From Flavobacteriaceae bacterium CG_4_10_14_3_um_filter_33_47 (GTDB taxonomy: Bacteria > Bacteroidota > Bacteroidia > Flavobacteriales > Flavobacteriaceae), in NCBI GenBank assembly GCA_002784145.1, contig PFKE01000123.1, forward strand, positions 1 to 35,283: a stretch of DNA of 35,283 nt, given 5' to 3'. Positions 1-8,839 of this stretch are shown here, one piece after another. The notes below the pieces were generated by a model that was not told the origin of the DNA, did no database searches, and saw nothing but the letters and a program-made list of their open reading frames with translations. A program made the translations under genes and the position numbers. Each line of letters starts with the position of its first letter. The first letter of the stretch is position 1.

Positions 1-1
1 T

Positions 2-32
2 AAAAAAAGTCCTAACATTTGCTAGGACTTTT
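2..32 (-). terminator. Rho-independent terminator downstream of gldJ
   Basis: A 10-bp perfect stem (AAAAGTCCTA at 5-14 pairs with TAGGACTTTT at 23-32) closes an 8-nt loop. On the minus strand it is followed by a T-run (the A-run at 2-8), so it is oriented to end gldJ transcription, whose stop lies just upstream on that strand. Confidence 0.8.
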
Positions 33-55
33 AAATATTATAATAAACAAGATTA

Positions 56-1750
56 TTAATTTTTTGTTTTATTTTTTTGTTTCGATTTTGAACCTACACG
101 CGACATGGCACATCTAAATCCAATATAATCGGTTGCCATATCTTGTGGGAAGTAGCGTCTTTGGGCTGGGTCTAACCAGTATTCTCTATCTTTCCAAGAA
201 CCACCTTTATAAACTCTAACCTTATCATTAATTAAAGAGGTTCTATTGCTAGTTTTATCATATTCTCTAATTAGGTTTCCTAAAGAGTCTCTGGTTACAG
301 AATGTCTGGGCGAATTGTACATATCTTTGGTCTCAGATTCTGGATTAACTTCATTTTCTTCATCACCAAAATTTTGATCAAATCTTCTAGAAGAACGTTT
401 ATCGCCATCTCTAAAGTTTATTTCATTACTTCTGTCGAAATTGGTTCTTAAATAGGTTTCGTTTTCATCAACAGGAACTTGTAATATTTCGCCAGGTAAA
501 TTTCTTGCAATAACCTTTCCGTTTGAAAGGGTATCGTAAACTATCTCTTCTGGAGTAACAATTTTAACCGAACCATCATCGTTTATAGCGTTTTTGGTGT
601 AAACGTTTCCACGATAATAGTTAAAATCGTTAAATTCATCGTCTACAATAGGTCTGTAAACGTCGGCAACCCATTCGGCAACATTACCTGCCATGTCATA
701 CAAGCCATGATCATTTGGGTCATAAGATTTTACTTTGTTGGTAATATCTGCACCATCGTCAGACCAACCAGCAATCCCGCCATAGTCACCTTTACCTTGT
801 TTAAAATTAGCCAATTGATCGCCTCTTACCTTTCGTTGATCAGAACGTGTATATTGCCCATCCCAAGGATATTTTTTACGGCCTCGGTATAAGTTATAAC
901 TTCTAATTTCTGAAAGTCCTAAGGCTGCGTATTCCCATTCAGTTTCGGTTGGGAGTCTGTATTTTGGAGAAATGATGCCTGTTTCTCTGGTTGCAAACAA
1001 ATTACTTTCATTGCCATCGGCATCTACCCTAACGTTTCTTCTATTTCTGCCATCGGCATTTATAATCTCTTCGTTCCCTCCATAGGTTGTGGTTGGAGCA
1101 TTAATGTAAGTGTCTGTATTAAAATTTGATTCTGCATTAACATCTGTAATTCTTGCATCTCTTTTTAAATATCCAGATCTTTCTAAGTTAAGTTCATTCA
1201 CTCTATCGGTTCTCCAATTGGCAAACTCAACGGCTTGAATCCAACTCACTCCAACAACGGGATATTCTGCATATCCAGGATGGCGTAAATAATTTTCAGT
1301 CATAACCTCATTGTAGCCTAAGCGGTTTCTCCAAACAAGTGTGTCTGGCAGTGCACCATTGTATATGGCTCTAAAGTTTTCGTCTGTTGGCGGATAAACT
1401 CTTTTAATCCAATCCAGATATTCTAGGTACATCATGTTGGTCACTTCGGTTTCATCCATATAAAACGATTGTACATGTTGTTGGCTTGGGGTATTGTTCC
1501 AATCGTGCATCACATCATCTTGTACACGGCCTTTAGTGAATGTTCCGCCTTCAACAAACACCAAACCAGGAGAAGTTTCCTGTTCTTTAAAATCTGTGTT
1601 GTATTGAAAACCGCCTTCTCGGTTATTTATTTGCCATCCAGTGGCTCTAGAACTGTTTTTAGAGCTGGTAGATTTTTTACAACCAACCGTGGCTAAAGAT
1701 AACGTCAAAACTAATAAAGTCTTGAATGCTAATACTCTTTTCATATCCAT
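56..1750 (-). CDS. gldJ: Gliding motility lipoprotein GldJ
   Basis: Outer-membrane-associated lipoprotein needed for gliding and for assembly of the type IX secretion/gliding apparatus. The 564-aa product (F. johnsoniae GldJ is of similar length) starts MDMKRVLAFK and has a lipoprotein signal peptide ending in a TVGC lipobox near residue 24. The rest is a formylglycine-generating-enzyme/SUMF1-like fold: an early GGTFTKG, TEVTNMMYLEY, YPVVGVSWIQAVEFANWRT, YRLPTETEWEYAA, YDMAGNVAEWVADVY, and a final KGGSWKDREYW...RRYFPQD...IGFRCA. The fold is structural in the Gld family and not expected to be catalytic. The short basic tail after the SUMF1 domain (SRVGSKSKQKNKTKN) matches the region known in F. 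johnsoniae to matter for gliding more than for secretion. A second ATG two codons in (MKRV) is an equally plausible start. It is divergent from porU, as usual in Flavobacteriaceae. Confidence 0.95.
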   Translation of the reverse strand: MDMKRVLAFKTLLVLTLSLATVGCKKSTSSKNSSRATGWQINNREGGFQYNTDFKEQETSPGLVFVEGGTFTKGRVQDDVMHDWNNTPSQQHVQSFYMDETEVTNMMYLEYLDWIKRVYPPTDENFRAIYNGALPDTLVWRNRLGYNEVMTENYLRHPGYAEYPVVGVSWIQAVEFANWRTDRVNELNLERSGYLKRDARITDVNAESNFNTDTYINAPTTTYGGNEEIINADGRNRRNVRVDADGNESNLFATRETGIISPKYRLPTETEWEYAALGLSEIRSYNLYRGRKKYPWDGQYTRSDQRKVRGDQLANFKQGKGDYGGIAGWSDDGADITNKVKSYDPNDHGLYDMAGNVAEWVADVYRPIVDDEFNDFNYYRGNVYTKNAINDDGSVKIVTPEEIVYDTLSNGKVIARNLPGEILQVPVDENETYLRTNFDRSNEINFRDGDKRSSRRFDQNFGDEENEVNPESETKDMYNSPRHSVTRDSLGNLIREYDKTSNRTSLINDKVRVYKGGSWKDREYWLDPAQRRYFPQDMATDYIGFRCAMSRVGSKSKQKNKTKN

Positions 1751-1940
1751 ATGTTTAAGTAAGCTAATAAATTTTGGTGGTGCAATATAAGAATTAAACC
1801 CAATACTGCAAGCGATTTTTCACATTTTAACGAAAAAATTGTGTATTTCACCCTATTTTTTAAACATTACAACGATGATTTGACTGTTTTTTACCGTTGC
1901 TTTGCTTGTTAATAACGCTTATTTTAATTAAATATTATTG

Positions 1941-1948
1941 TATTTTTG
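1941..1948 (+). promoter_or_regulatory. Candidate porU -7 element (TAnnTTTG)
   Basis: TATTTTTG matches the Bacteroidetes primary sigma -7 consensus TAnnTTTG and lies 64 nt before the porU ATG, in the gldJ-porU divergent gap. No TTG lies at the expected ~19-nt spacing upstream, so only half of the promoter is supported. No clear box was found for gldJ on the other strand. Confidence 0.35.
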
Positions 1949-2011
1949 AGGTGTTTTTTAAAATTGTTCTTATGTTAATACTAACAATCAATAAATGACG
2001 TTAATTTATCA

Positions 2012-5000
2012 ATGAAAAAGAAATTATTACTAGTTGTTTTTTTTACATCAGCATGTGTTTTTTCACAGCAGAAAAAATTTACTGTTGATTGGAATGGGTT
2101 TCAAACACTATCTGCTCAAACCTTTTCGGTAAATGTTCCTTCTTTTAACCGTGAAAATTTTAGTTTTAGTTATGAAGAAGGCTTACAATTTGTCTCTCAA
2201 TGGAAATCAAGCGAGTTTATCGATGAAACCAAGGTTAATTTAACTAATGTTACTTTTTCTAATATTTCAAAGGCAGATTTAAAAGATCTGGATGTTAATA
2301 AAATACCCAATACCTGGGTGTTTGAATTAAAAAATGCTCAGGCAAGAGACGAGCAATTTCTTTTTTTAAAATATAGCAATAAAAGTTTTAACCCTTCATT
2401 CAATAAAACAGGAAAGGTCTCTTTAGGAATAACAAACTCCATATTAAGCTCTGGGGATTGGTACAAATTTTATATAGATACCACGGGTGTTTTTAAGATT
2501 TCTCGAAACTTTTTGCAACAACTAGGCGTTAATGTTAATAATGTTGACCCAAGAAACATAAAGCTTTTTGGAAATGGGGGCGATATGATTCCATATTCCA
2601 ACAATGTTTCTTACCCACTGGACATTCAAGAAAATGCTATTAAAGTTGTTGGAGAAGACGATGGGGTTTTTAATAGTGACGACTTTATACTTTTTTATGG
2701 TGTTGGACCTAAGGGATTTCAAGCAGAAAGCAACACGAATATTAATAGTTATACAGATAAAACCTATTATTTTATTAATGTAAGTCCTGGAAATGGAAAA
2801 CGTATTCAACCATGGGCTCAACCTACTGGCTCTGTTGACTTAAACATAACAACCTTTCAAGATTATAAGTTTTATGAAACAGACGACTATAATGTAGCCT
2901 CTTTGGGCAGGCGTTGGTTTGGATATCGGTTTGACGTAGAAAACGATAAAACTTTCGAGTTTGATTTTTCTGGATTAGTAACCACCGAACCTATCAATTT
3001 AAAAGTATATGTTGCTGGTGTATCTTCGTCTCAAACGTCTATGCAACTTAATGTTAATGGAAATTCTGTAAGAACATTTTCGTTATCGGGTTCAACATCG
3101 CCCATAGTTGGAAGTGAAGCTTCATTTGTTGGTAATCTTAATGTAAATACGTCAACCATTTCTGTAAATTTAAATTTTGATAATCAAGGAAATCCGAGTG
3201 CCTTGGCGTATTTAGATTATATTTCTATTGAAGCCACTAGGAATTTAAATTTTAATGGGGAACAATTTCAATTTAAAAATAATGCAACAGCCTTAACTTC
3301 TGGAATAGGAGAATACACCATTACAAATGCTTCAGGGATTTCCGAAATTTGGGATATTACAAATCAATATAATATTACCAATATTTTAAACCCCGAAAAA
3401 CAATCAAACTTTAGTTTTACGTCGACCTTAGGAACCTTGAAGGCATTTGTAGCAGTAACGCCATCTGATTATTTTCAGCCAAAGAACGATGCAAATACCT
3501 TAGTAAGTAATCAGAATATAAAAGGAACCATATTTTTAAACAGTCAAGGGCAGTTTCAAGACGTAGATTATATTATTGTGGCACCAAATAATATGTTGAG
3601 TGAAGCACAGCGTTTAGCTCAAATCGATAGAGATATTTATAACTTAAACGTAAAGGTTGTAACTTTAAATGACATTTATAATGAGTTTAGCACAGGCAAT
3701 CAAGATGTTGGAGCTATCAGAAATTTAATAAAATACGTGTACGATAATGCCAGTACTCCTGAAAAAAGAATTAAATACTTATGCTTATTTGGAGATACTT
3801 CTTATGATTATAAAGATAGAATAGCCAACAACAACAATATTGTGCCTTCATGGCACGCTTATAATAGTTTTAGTTTAACCAACTCGTTTGTTTCTGACGA
3901 CTTTTATGGAATGATGGATTCCAATGAAGGAACCATGGTAAACAATGATAAATTGGATATTGCCGTTGGAAGAATTCTTGCCGATACACCCCAAAGAGCC
4001 AAAGAATTAATTGACAAGATCGAATCCTATTATAAAAAAGAGTCTTTTGGCAGTTGGAGAAATAATTTTGTGGTGGTGTCTGATGATGTTGATGCCGATT
4101 GGGAAGGCATTTTACAGGAAACAACCGATAATGTTGGAAACCTTGTTATGCAAAATAAACCGTTTATGAATGTGGTTAAAATCCATTCAGATGCATTTAA
4201 ACAAGAATCAACAGCCGGAGGAAATGCTTATCCTCAAGTTAATGAGGCCATTGCAAATGCTGTAGATAATGGCGCATTGGTTCTAAATTATTTTGGGCAT
4301 GGAGGCGAAGATGGATTAGCACAGGAGCGCATCTTATTAAAACCCGATATATTGGGGTTTAGAAATTTTTTTAAACTTAATTGCTTTGTAACCATTACTT
4401 GCGAATATACCAGATTCGATAATCCTTTAAGGGAAACGGCTGGAGAATTTACCTATTGGAGTAAAGATGCCGGTGCGATTGGTTTAATTACAACTACACG
4501 GCAAATTTTTGTAACCACTGGCATTACCTTAAACAATGAATTAGGAAAATATTTGTTTTCCTATAGTCCTAATGATGCTTATGGAGATTATGAATATCCA
4601 TCCATGGCCGAAGCTTTAAGGCTAACTAAAGTAGATCCTTTAGTGTCCGGTATTAATCAAAGACGATTAGTGTTTTTCATAGGAGATCCTGCAATGAAAC
4701 TGGCATTTCCAAAACCTAATATTCGACTAACAAAAATCAATGATATTCCTATAGGTCAATCAACAGACACCTTAAAAGCACTAAGTTATGTGAAACTTGC
4801 TGGAGAGGTTGCGGATTTCGCTGGAAATGTATTAACCAATTATAATGGATCGCTTTCCACAACCATTTATGACAAAGAAATTAATAGGCAAACACTGGCA
4901 AACGATGGCGTAAGATTAAACGGCCAGCTCGTTAAGTTAGATTTTAAAACCTTGGGCGTCATCATTTTTCGAGGTCAAGCTACCGTTACAAACGGACAAT

Positions 5001-5827
5001 TTGAGTTTGATTTTGTGGTACCCAAAGATGTTGGAATTCCAGTAGACTTTGGAAAAGTGAGTTTTTATACCGAAAAAGAAAATACTTTAGAAGATCAATC
5101 GGGTGCCGCAGTTAATATAGTAAAAATTGGAGGTGTTAATGAAAATGTTCCAGTTGACGATACAGGGCCGTTGATTACACTTTATATGAATGACGAAAAT
5201 TTTGTTTCGGGCGGAATAACCAATGAATCACCAACCTTATTAGTGAAATTAGAAGATTTGAATGGCATTAATACCGCAAGTGGCATAGGTCATGATATGG
5301 TAGCAATTCTTGATGGTGATGAAACAAATCCTTTTATATTAAACGATTATTATCAAACAGAATTGGACAATTACCAAAAAGGCGTAGTCAGTTTTCCTTT
5401 CAGGGATTTAGAACCAGGACTGCATACCTTAACCGTAAAAGCATGGGATGTTTATAATAACTCATCCACGGCCGAAATTCAATTCATTGTCTTTGATAAA
5501 GATCAAGCCTTGGTAATCAATAATGTGTTAAATTACCCCAACCCGTTTGTAAATTACACAGAATTTTGGTTCAATCACAATAGTTCAGACCCTTTAGACG
5601 TTTCTATTCAAATATTCACAGTTTCAGGAAAATTGGTAAGAACTTTAAATGGGCAAACCTCCGGAGGCGCCATTACCAACAGTTCACTGTCCAGAGATAT
5701 TGTTTGGGACGGGCGTGATGATTTTGGTGATAAAATAGGAAAAGGTGTCTATGTGTACAAACTTACAGTTAGGTCTCCAATTCTTAATAAGAAAGTTGAA
5801 AAAATTGAGAAACTTGTTATACTGTAA
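2012..5827 (+). CDS. porU: Type IX secretion system sortase/signal peptidase PorU
   Basis: Cell-surface C25 (gingipain-like) cysteine peptidase that removes the C-terminal sorting domain of T9SS cargo and attaches the cargo to the surface. The 1271-aa protein has a Sec signal peptide (MKKKLLLVVFFTSACVFSQ), a long beta-rich N-terminal part, then the C25 domain at about residues 515-880. The catalytic dyad is visible as H763 in NYFGHGGEDG and C797 in TITCEYTRFDNP, a 34-residue gap like that of gingipains. Ig-like segments follow. The C-terminus (NYPNPF... DGRDDFGDKIGKGVYVYKL...EKLVIL) is itself shaped like a T9SS sorting domain, which PorU homologues are known to keep. It precedes porV by 34 nt and is probably cotranscribed with it. 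Confidence 0.95.
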   Translation: MKKKLLLVVFFTSACVFSQQKKFTVDWNGFQTLSAQTFSVNVPSFNRENFSFSYEEGLQFVSQWKSSEFIDETKVNLTNVTFSNISKADLKDLDVNKIPNTWVFELKNAQARDEQFLFLKYSNKSFNPSFNKTGKVSLGITNSILSSGDWYKFYIDTTGVFKISRNFLQQLGVNVNNVDPRNIKLFGNGGDMIPYSNNVSYPLDIQENAIKVVGEDDGVFNSDDFILFYGVGPKGFQAESNTNINSYTDKTYYFINVSPGNGKRIQPWAQPTGSVDLNITTFQDYKFYETDDYNVASLGRRWFGYRFDVENDKTFEFDFSGLVTTEPINLKVYVAGVSSSQTSMQLNVNGNSVRTFSLSGSTSPIVGSEASFVGNLNVNTSTISVNLNFDNQGNPSALAYLDYISIEATRNLNFNGEQFQFKNNATALTSGIGEYTITNASGISEIWDITNQYNITNILNPEKQSNFSFTSTLGTLKAFVAVTPSDYFQPKNDANTLVSNQNIKGTIFLNSQGQFQDVDYIIVAPNNMLSEAQRLAQIDRDIYNLNVKVVTLNDIYNEFSTGNQDVGAIRNLIKYVYDNASTPEKRIKYLCLFGDTSYDYKDRIANNNNIVPSWHAYNSFSLTNSFVSDDFYGMMDSNEGTMVNNDKLDIAVGRILADTPQRAKELIDKIESYYKKESFGSWRNNFVVVSDDVDADWEGILQETTDNVGNLVMQNKPFMNVVKIHSDAFKQESTAGGNAYPQVNEAIANAVDNGALVLNYFGHGGEDGLAQERILLKPDILGFRNFFKLNCFVTITCEYTRFDNPLRETAGEFTYWSKDAGAIGLITTTRQIFVTTGITLNNELGKYLFSYSPNDAYGDYEYPSMAEALRLTKVDPLVSGINQRRLVFFIGDPAMKLAFPKPNIRLTKINDIPIGQSTDTLKALSYVKLAGEVADFAGNVLTNYNGSLSTTIYDKEINRQTLANDGVRLNGQLVKLDFKTLGVIIFRGQATVTNGQFEFDFVVPKDVGIPVDFGKVSFYTEKENTLEDQSGAAVNIVKIGGVNENVPVDDTGPLITLYMNDENFVSGGITNESPTLLVKLEDLNGINTASGIGHDMVAILDGDETNPFILNDYYQTELDNYQKGVVSFPFRDLEPGLHTLTVKAWDVYNNSSTAEIQFIVFDKDQALVINNVLNYPNPFVNYTEFWFNHNSSDPLDVSIQIFTVSGKLVRTLNGQTSGGAITNSSLSRDIVWDGRDDFGDKIGKGVYVYKLTVRSPILNKKVEKIEKLVIL

Positions 5828-5843
5828 TAAAAATTTATATTTG
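5814..5843 (+). promoter_or_regulatory. Candidate porV promoter at the porU 3' end
   Basis: TTG at 5814-5816, 19 nt, then TATATTTG at 5836-5843: a full match to the Bacteroidetes TTG-N19-TAnnTTTG promoter. The -33 part lies in the last porU codons and the -7 box in the 34-nt porU-porV gap, 18 nt before the porV ATG. It could give PorV extra expression beyond the porU transcript. Confidence 0.55.
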
Positions 5844-5861
5844 TTAAATTAAATAATCTAA

Positions 5862-7100
5862 ATGAAAAAATTTGTAATAACCCTTGCTATAGTATTACTA
5901 ATAATAAAAGTAAATGCCCAAACCACCATCATTCCTAATGCCAATGATAGTCGAGTTATAACCACAGGAATCCCTTTTGTTTTAATCGCGTCCGATGCTA
6001 GGGCAGCAGCCTTAGGCGATATGGGGGTTGCCACTTCTGTCGATGCTTATTCACAACAATGGAATTCATCTAAATATGCATTTTCTGAAACCAAATCCGG
6101 TATTGCGGTTAGTTATACGCCTTATTTAAGTAAACTGGTTAATGATATATTTTTAGGAAACGTTACTTATTTTAATAGAATTGATGAGCGTAGTGCTTTT
6201 GCAGCAAGTTTGCGATATTTTTCATTGGGTGATATTGAGTTTGTAACCGATGAGTTCTCTTCAGCATTAATACAAAGACCTAACGAACTTACTATTGATG
6301 CATCTTATGCATTAAGACTGTCAGATCAATTCGCCATGTCCGTGGGTATGCGTTATTTGCGTTCAGATTTAAGATTGGACGGCGTTGATGGAGACGCAAC
6401 CCCTGCCAATACTTTTGGGGTTGATATTTCTGGATATTATCAAAGTGAAGAAGAAGCCTATGCCGATTATAACGGTCGTTGGAGAATGGGGTTTGCCATT
6501 CAAAACTTAGGGCCAAAATTTAAATATGATCAAGGTGGACAAGAAAATTTTCAACCAACTAATTTAAGATTGGGTGCTGGGTTTGATTTTATCTTTGATC
6601 AGTATAATAAGGTTTCCGTTACAGCAGAAGTAGCTAAATTATTGGTGCCAACACCACCAATTTATGGCGATGAATATAATTTTACAGACGAAAACGGTAA
6701 TGGCGTTTATGACGAAGGGACAGATACCTTAGGTACTATAGTAACACAAGATGTGATTTTTAAAGGCCAAGACCCTAATGTTGACTTTCTTTCAGGCGTT
6801 TTTCAATCGTTTGGAGATGCTCCTGGTGGTTTTAGCGAAGAGTTAAAAGAATTTACCTGGGCTTTGGGCGCAGAATATGAATATCAAGATTCCTTTGCAT
6901 TCAGAGCTGGGTATTTTAACGAAAGTGAAGAAAAAGGTGCTAGAAAATTTTTAGCGCTAGGGGCTGGTTTTAAATACAATGTCGTTAATATTGATTTGTC
7001 CTATCTGTTTTCAGCCTCGAAAATTCAAAGTCCATTAGAAAACACCTTGCGTTTTTCATTAACCTTTAATATTGGAGCAGGAGAGTATAACGAATATTAA
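5862..7100 (+). CDS. porV: Type IX secretion outer membrane channel protein PorV
   Basis: Outer-membrane beta-barrel of the FadL-like PorV/PorQ family (also called LptO). It collects cargo from the T9SS translocon SprA and delivers it to the PorU attachment complex. The product is 412 aa with a Sec signal peptide (MKKFVITLAIVLLIIKVNAQ). The N-terminal signature ITTGIPFVLIASDARAAALGDMGVATS is typical of PorV, followed by alternating amphipathic strands and a barrel-type C-terminus (LRFSLTFNIGAGEYNEY). It lies directly after porU, the standard flavobacterial order, and is followed by a terminator. The FadL-type fold rather than a ligand-specific transporter is supported by the PorU neighbour. 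Confidence 0.95.
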   Translation: MKKFVITLAIVLLIIKVNAQTTIIPNANDSRVITTGIPFVLIASDARAAALGDMGVATSVDAYSQQWNSSKYAFSETKSGIAVSYTPYLSKLVNDIFLGNVTYFNRIDERSAFAASLRYFSLGDIEFVTDEFSSALIQRPNELTIDASYALRLSDQFAMSVGMRYLRSDLRLDGVDGDATPANTFGVDISGYYQSEEEAYADYNGRWRMGFAIQNLGPKFKYDQGGQENFQPTNLRLGAGFDFIFDQYNKVSVTAEVAKLLVPTPPIYGDEYNFTDENGNGVYDEGTDTLGTIVTQDVIFKGQDPNVDFLSGVFQSFGDAPGGFSEELKEFTWALGAEYEYQDSFAFRAGYFNESEEKGARKFLALGAGFKYNVVNIDLSYLFSASKIQSPLENTLRFSLTFNIGAGEYNEY

Positions 7101-7122
7101 ACTTAACAAATCAAGTTTAAAC

Positions 7123-7158
7123 AAAACTATTGTTCTATCATGGAACCATAGTTTTTTT
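7123..7158 (+). terminator. Terminator after porV
   Basis: AAAACTAT (7123-7130) pairs with ATAGTTTT (7148-7155), extended inward past one mismatch by GTTC/GAAC, with a 7-nt loop and a T-run at 7152-7158. It ends the porU-porV transcript before the cytidine deaminase gene. Confidence 0.75.
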
Positions 7159-7174
7159 GTTTCAAATTGTTTCT

Positions 7175-7182
7175 TAACTTTA
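7175..7182 (+). promoter_or_regulatory. Weak candidate promoter for cdd
   Basis: TAACTTTA, one base off TAnnTTTG, lies 16 nt before the cdd ATG. The nearest upstream TTG (7157-7159) is only 15 nt away. A separate promoter is expected because the porV terminator sits immediately upstream. Confidence 0.25.
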
Positions 7183-7198
7183 TACAAGGAATTACGAT

Positions 7199-7681
7199 AT
7201 GAAGGAAATAAAAATTGAATCTTCACTTTATGTGTTTGAAAGTTTAGATGAGTTGCCAAAAGAAGTCTCAATATTAATGAATAAGGCTGTGGAGGCAAGA
7301 GAAAAAGCTTATGCACCATATTCTAATTTTTACGTAGGTGCTGCTCTTTTGTTAGATAATGATGAAATCATTACAGGTAGTAATCAGGAAAACGCATCAT
7401 ACCCATCCGGATTATGTGCTGAGCGTACTGCTATATATTATGCCCATTCACAATTTCCTGAAGCTAAAATTGTTAGAATGGCCATTACAGCTGGCTCAAA
7501 AAAAAACCAAACAGCTTCACCCATACCTCCATGTGGCGCTTGCAGGCAAGCCATAGCAGAATACGAAGTGAAACAAGCATTGCCTATTGAAATTTATTTT
7601 ATGGGAGAAATTGGTAACATTGCTAAATCTAACTCTTTGGCTAATTTATTGCCTTTCATTTTTGATAAATCAGTACTATAA
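7199..7681 (+). CDS. cdd: Cytidine deaminase
   Basis: Deaminates cytidine and deoxycytidine to uridine and deoxyuridine for pyrimidine salvage in the cytoplasm. The 160-aa protein has the small-tetrameric CDA pattern: YAPYSNFYVGAALLLDNDEI, then NASYPSGLCAERTAIYYA with the C-A-E zinc/proton-shuttle motif, and PIPPCGACRQ supplying two more zinc cysteines. Three Cys ligands indicate the homotetrameric class. About 25 extra N-terminal residues precede the core (MKEIKIESSLYVFESLDELP). It stands alone between the porV terminator and the pdhA promoter. Confidence 0.95.
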   Translation: MKEIKIESSLYVFESLDELPKEVSILMNKAVEAREKAYAPYSNFYVGAALLLDNDEIITGSNQENASYPSGLCAERTAIYYAHSQFPEAKIVRMAITAGSKKNQTASPIPPCGACRQAIAEYEVKQALPIEIYFMGEIGNIAKSNSLANLLPFIFDKSVL

Positions 7682-7776
7682 CGATTTAGTTGTCCAATTC
7701 ATTTTTTTAGCTTCTTAAATAGGTGTGAAAAAGCTTAGTTTTTGCATTTTTTTACGCTTAATATGGATTTAGGTTT

Positions 7777-7805
7777 TTGCAATAGAAAGCAATGTATTAC
7801 TTTTG
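7777..7805 (+). promoter_or_regulatory. Candidate pdhA promoter
   Basis: TTG at 7777-7779 (within TTTTTG), an 18-nt spacer, and TACTTTTG at 7798-7805 match the Bacteroidetes TTG/TAnnTTTG promoter. The -7 box ends 32 nt before the pdhA ATG, which leaves room for a short 5' UTR. Confidence 0.55.
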
Positions 7806-7837
7806 TCATTCGCTTAATTAAAACATAATATTAGTCG

Positions 7838-8836
7838 ATGCAAAAAATCACTAAAAATACATACCTAAAATGGTATGAAGACATGCTGTTTTGGAGGAAA
7901 TTCGAAGACAAGTTGGCAGCAGTTTATATCCAACAAAAAGTAAGAGGTTTTCTTCACTTATACAATGGTCAAGAAGCTATATTAGCAGGTGCGTTACATG
8001 CTATGGATTTGACCAAAGATAAAATGATTACCGCTTACAGAAATCACGTGCAACCTATTGGTATGGGCGTTGATCCCAGACGTGTCATGGCAGAACTCTA
8101 TGGAAAGGCTACCGGAACATCACAAGGCTTAGGAGGCTCCATGCATATATTTTCTAAAGAACATCGTTTTTATGGAGGACATGGTATTGTAGGAGGACAA
8201 ATTCCATTGGGTGCAGGTATGGCATTTGGCGATAAATATCACGGAAGTGATGCGGTTACCTTATGTTGTTTTGGTGATGGAGCAGCTCGCCAAGGGTCTT
8301 TACACGAAACATTTAACTTAGCCATGCTTTGGCAATTACCTGTTGTATTTGTTTGTGAAAATAACGGCTATGCCATGGGGACATCAGTAGCTAGAACCGC
8401 AAGTCATACCGATATATGGAAATTAGGCTTAGGATATGAAATGCCTTGTAGCCCTGTAGATGGGATGAACCCTGTTAAAGTAGCAGAGGCTTTTGATGAA
8501 GCCATTCAAAGGGCAAGAAAAGGCGGTGGGCCAACATTTTTAGAACTAAAAACGTATCGTTATAGAGGGCATTCTATGAGTGATGCTCAACATTACAGAA
8601 CCAAAGATGAGGTTGAAGAATACAAAAAAATAGATCCTATCACGCAAGTGAAAAAGGAAATATTAGAAAAAAAATACGCTACAGAAGACGATTTAAAAGA
8701 AATAGATAAACGCGTTAAAGACTTAGTTGCGGAGTGTGAAAAATTTGCTGAAGAATCGCCATTTCCAGATAAAAACGTTATGTATGATGTGGTGTACGAA
8801 CAAAAAGATTATCCATTTATACAACATAAATTATAA
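7838..8836 (+). CDS. pdhA: Pyruvate dehydrogenase E1 component subunit alpha
   Basis: Thiamine-diphosphate-dependent decarboxylase half of pyruvate dehydrogenase E1; it works as an alpha2beta2 enzyme with PdhB. The 332-aa protein shows the alpha-subunit signatures: RGFLHLYNGQEAILAG, ITAYRNHVQPIGMG, LGGSMHIFS, the TPP/Mg motif GDGAARQGSLHETFNLA ending at CENNGYAMGT, and the phosphorylation-loop-like YRYRGHSMSDAQHYRTKDE. The first residues (MQKITKNTYLKWYEDMLFWRKFEDKL) fit the family start. pdhC follows after 3 nt. No E1-beta gene is present here, so the partner must be encoded elsewhere. The branched-chain or acetoin enzyme is a less likely alternative. Confidence 0.93.
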   Translation: MQKITKNTYLKWYEDMLFWRKFEDKLAAVYIQQKVRGFLHLYNGQEAILAGALHAMDLTKDKMITAYRNHVQPIGMGVDPRRVMAELYGKATGTSQGLGGSMHIFSKEHRFYGGHGIVGGQIPLGAGMAFGDKYHGSDAVTLCCFGDGAARQGSLHETFNLAMLWQLPVVFVCENNGYAMGTSVARTASHTDIWKLGLGYEMPCSPVDGMNPVKVAEAFDEAIQRARKGGGPTFLELKTYRYRGHSMSDAQHYRTKDEVEEYKKIDPITQVKKEILEKKYATEDDLKEIDKRVKDLVAECEKFAEESPFPDKNVMYDVVYEQKDYPFIQHKL

Positions 8837-8839
8837 GCT

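Noticed and set aside
7682-7797. Riboswitch or small RNA before pdhA
   Set aside because: No conserved aptamer pattern or strong structure; only promoter-like elements could be supported.
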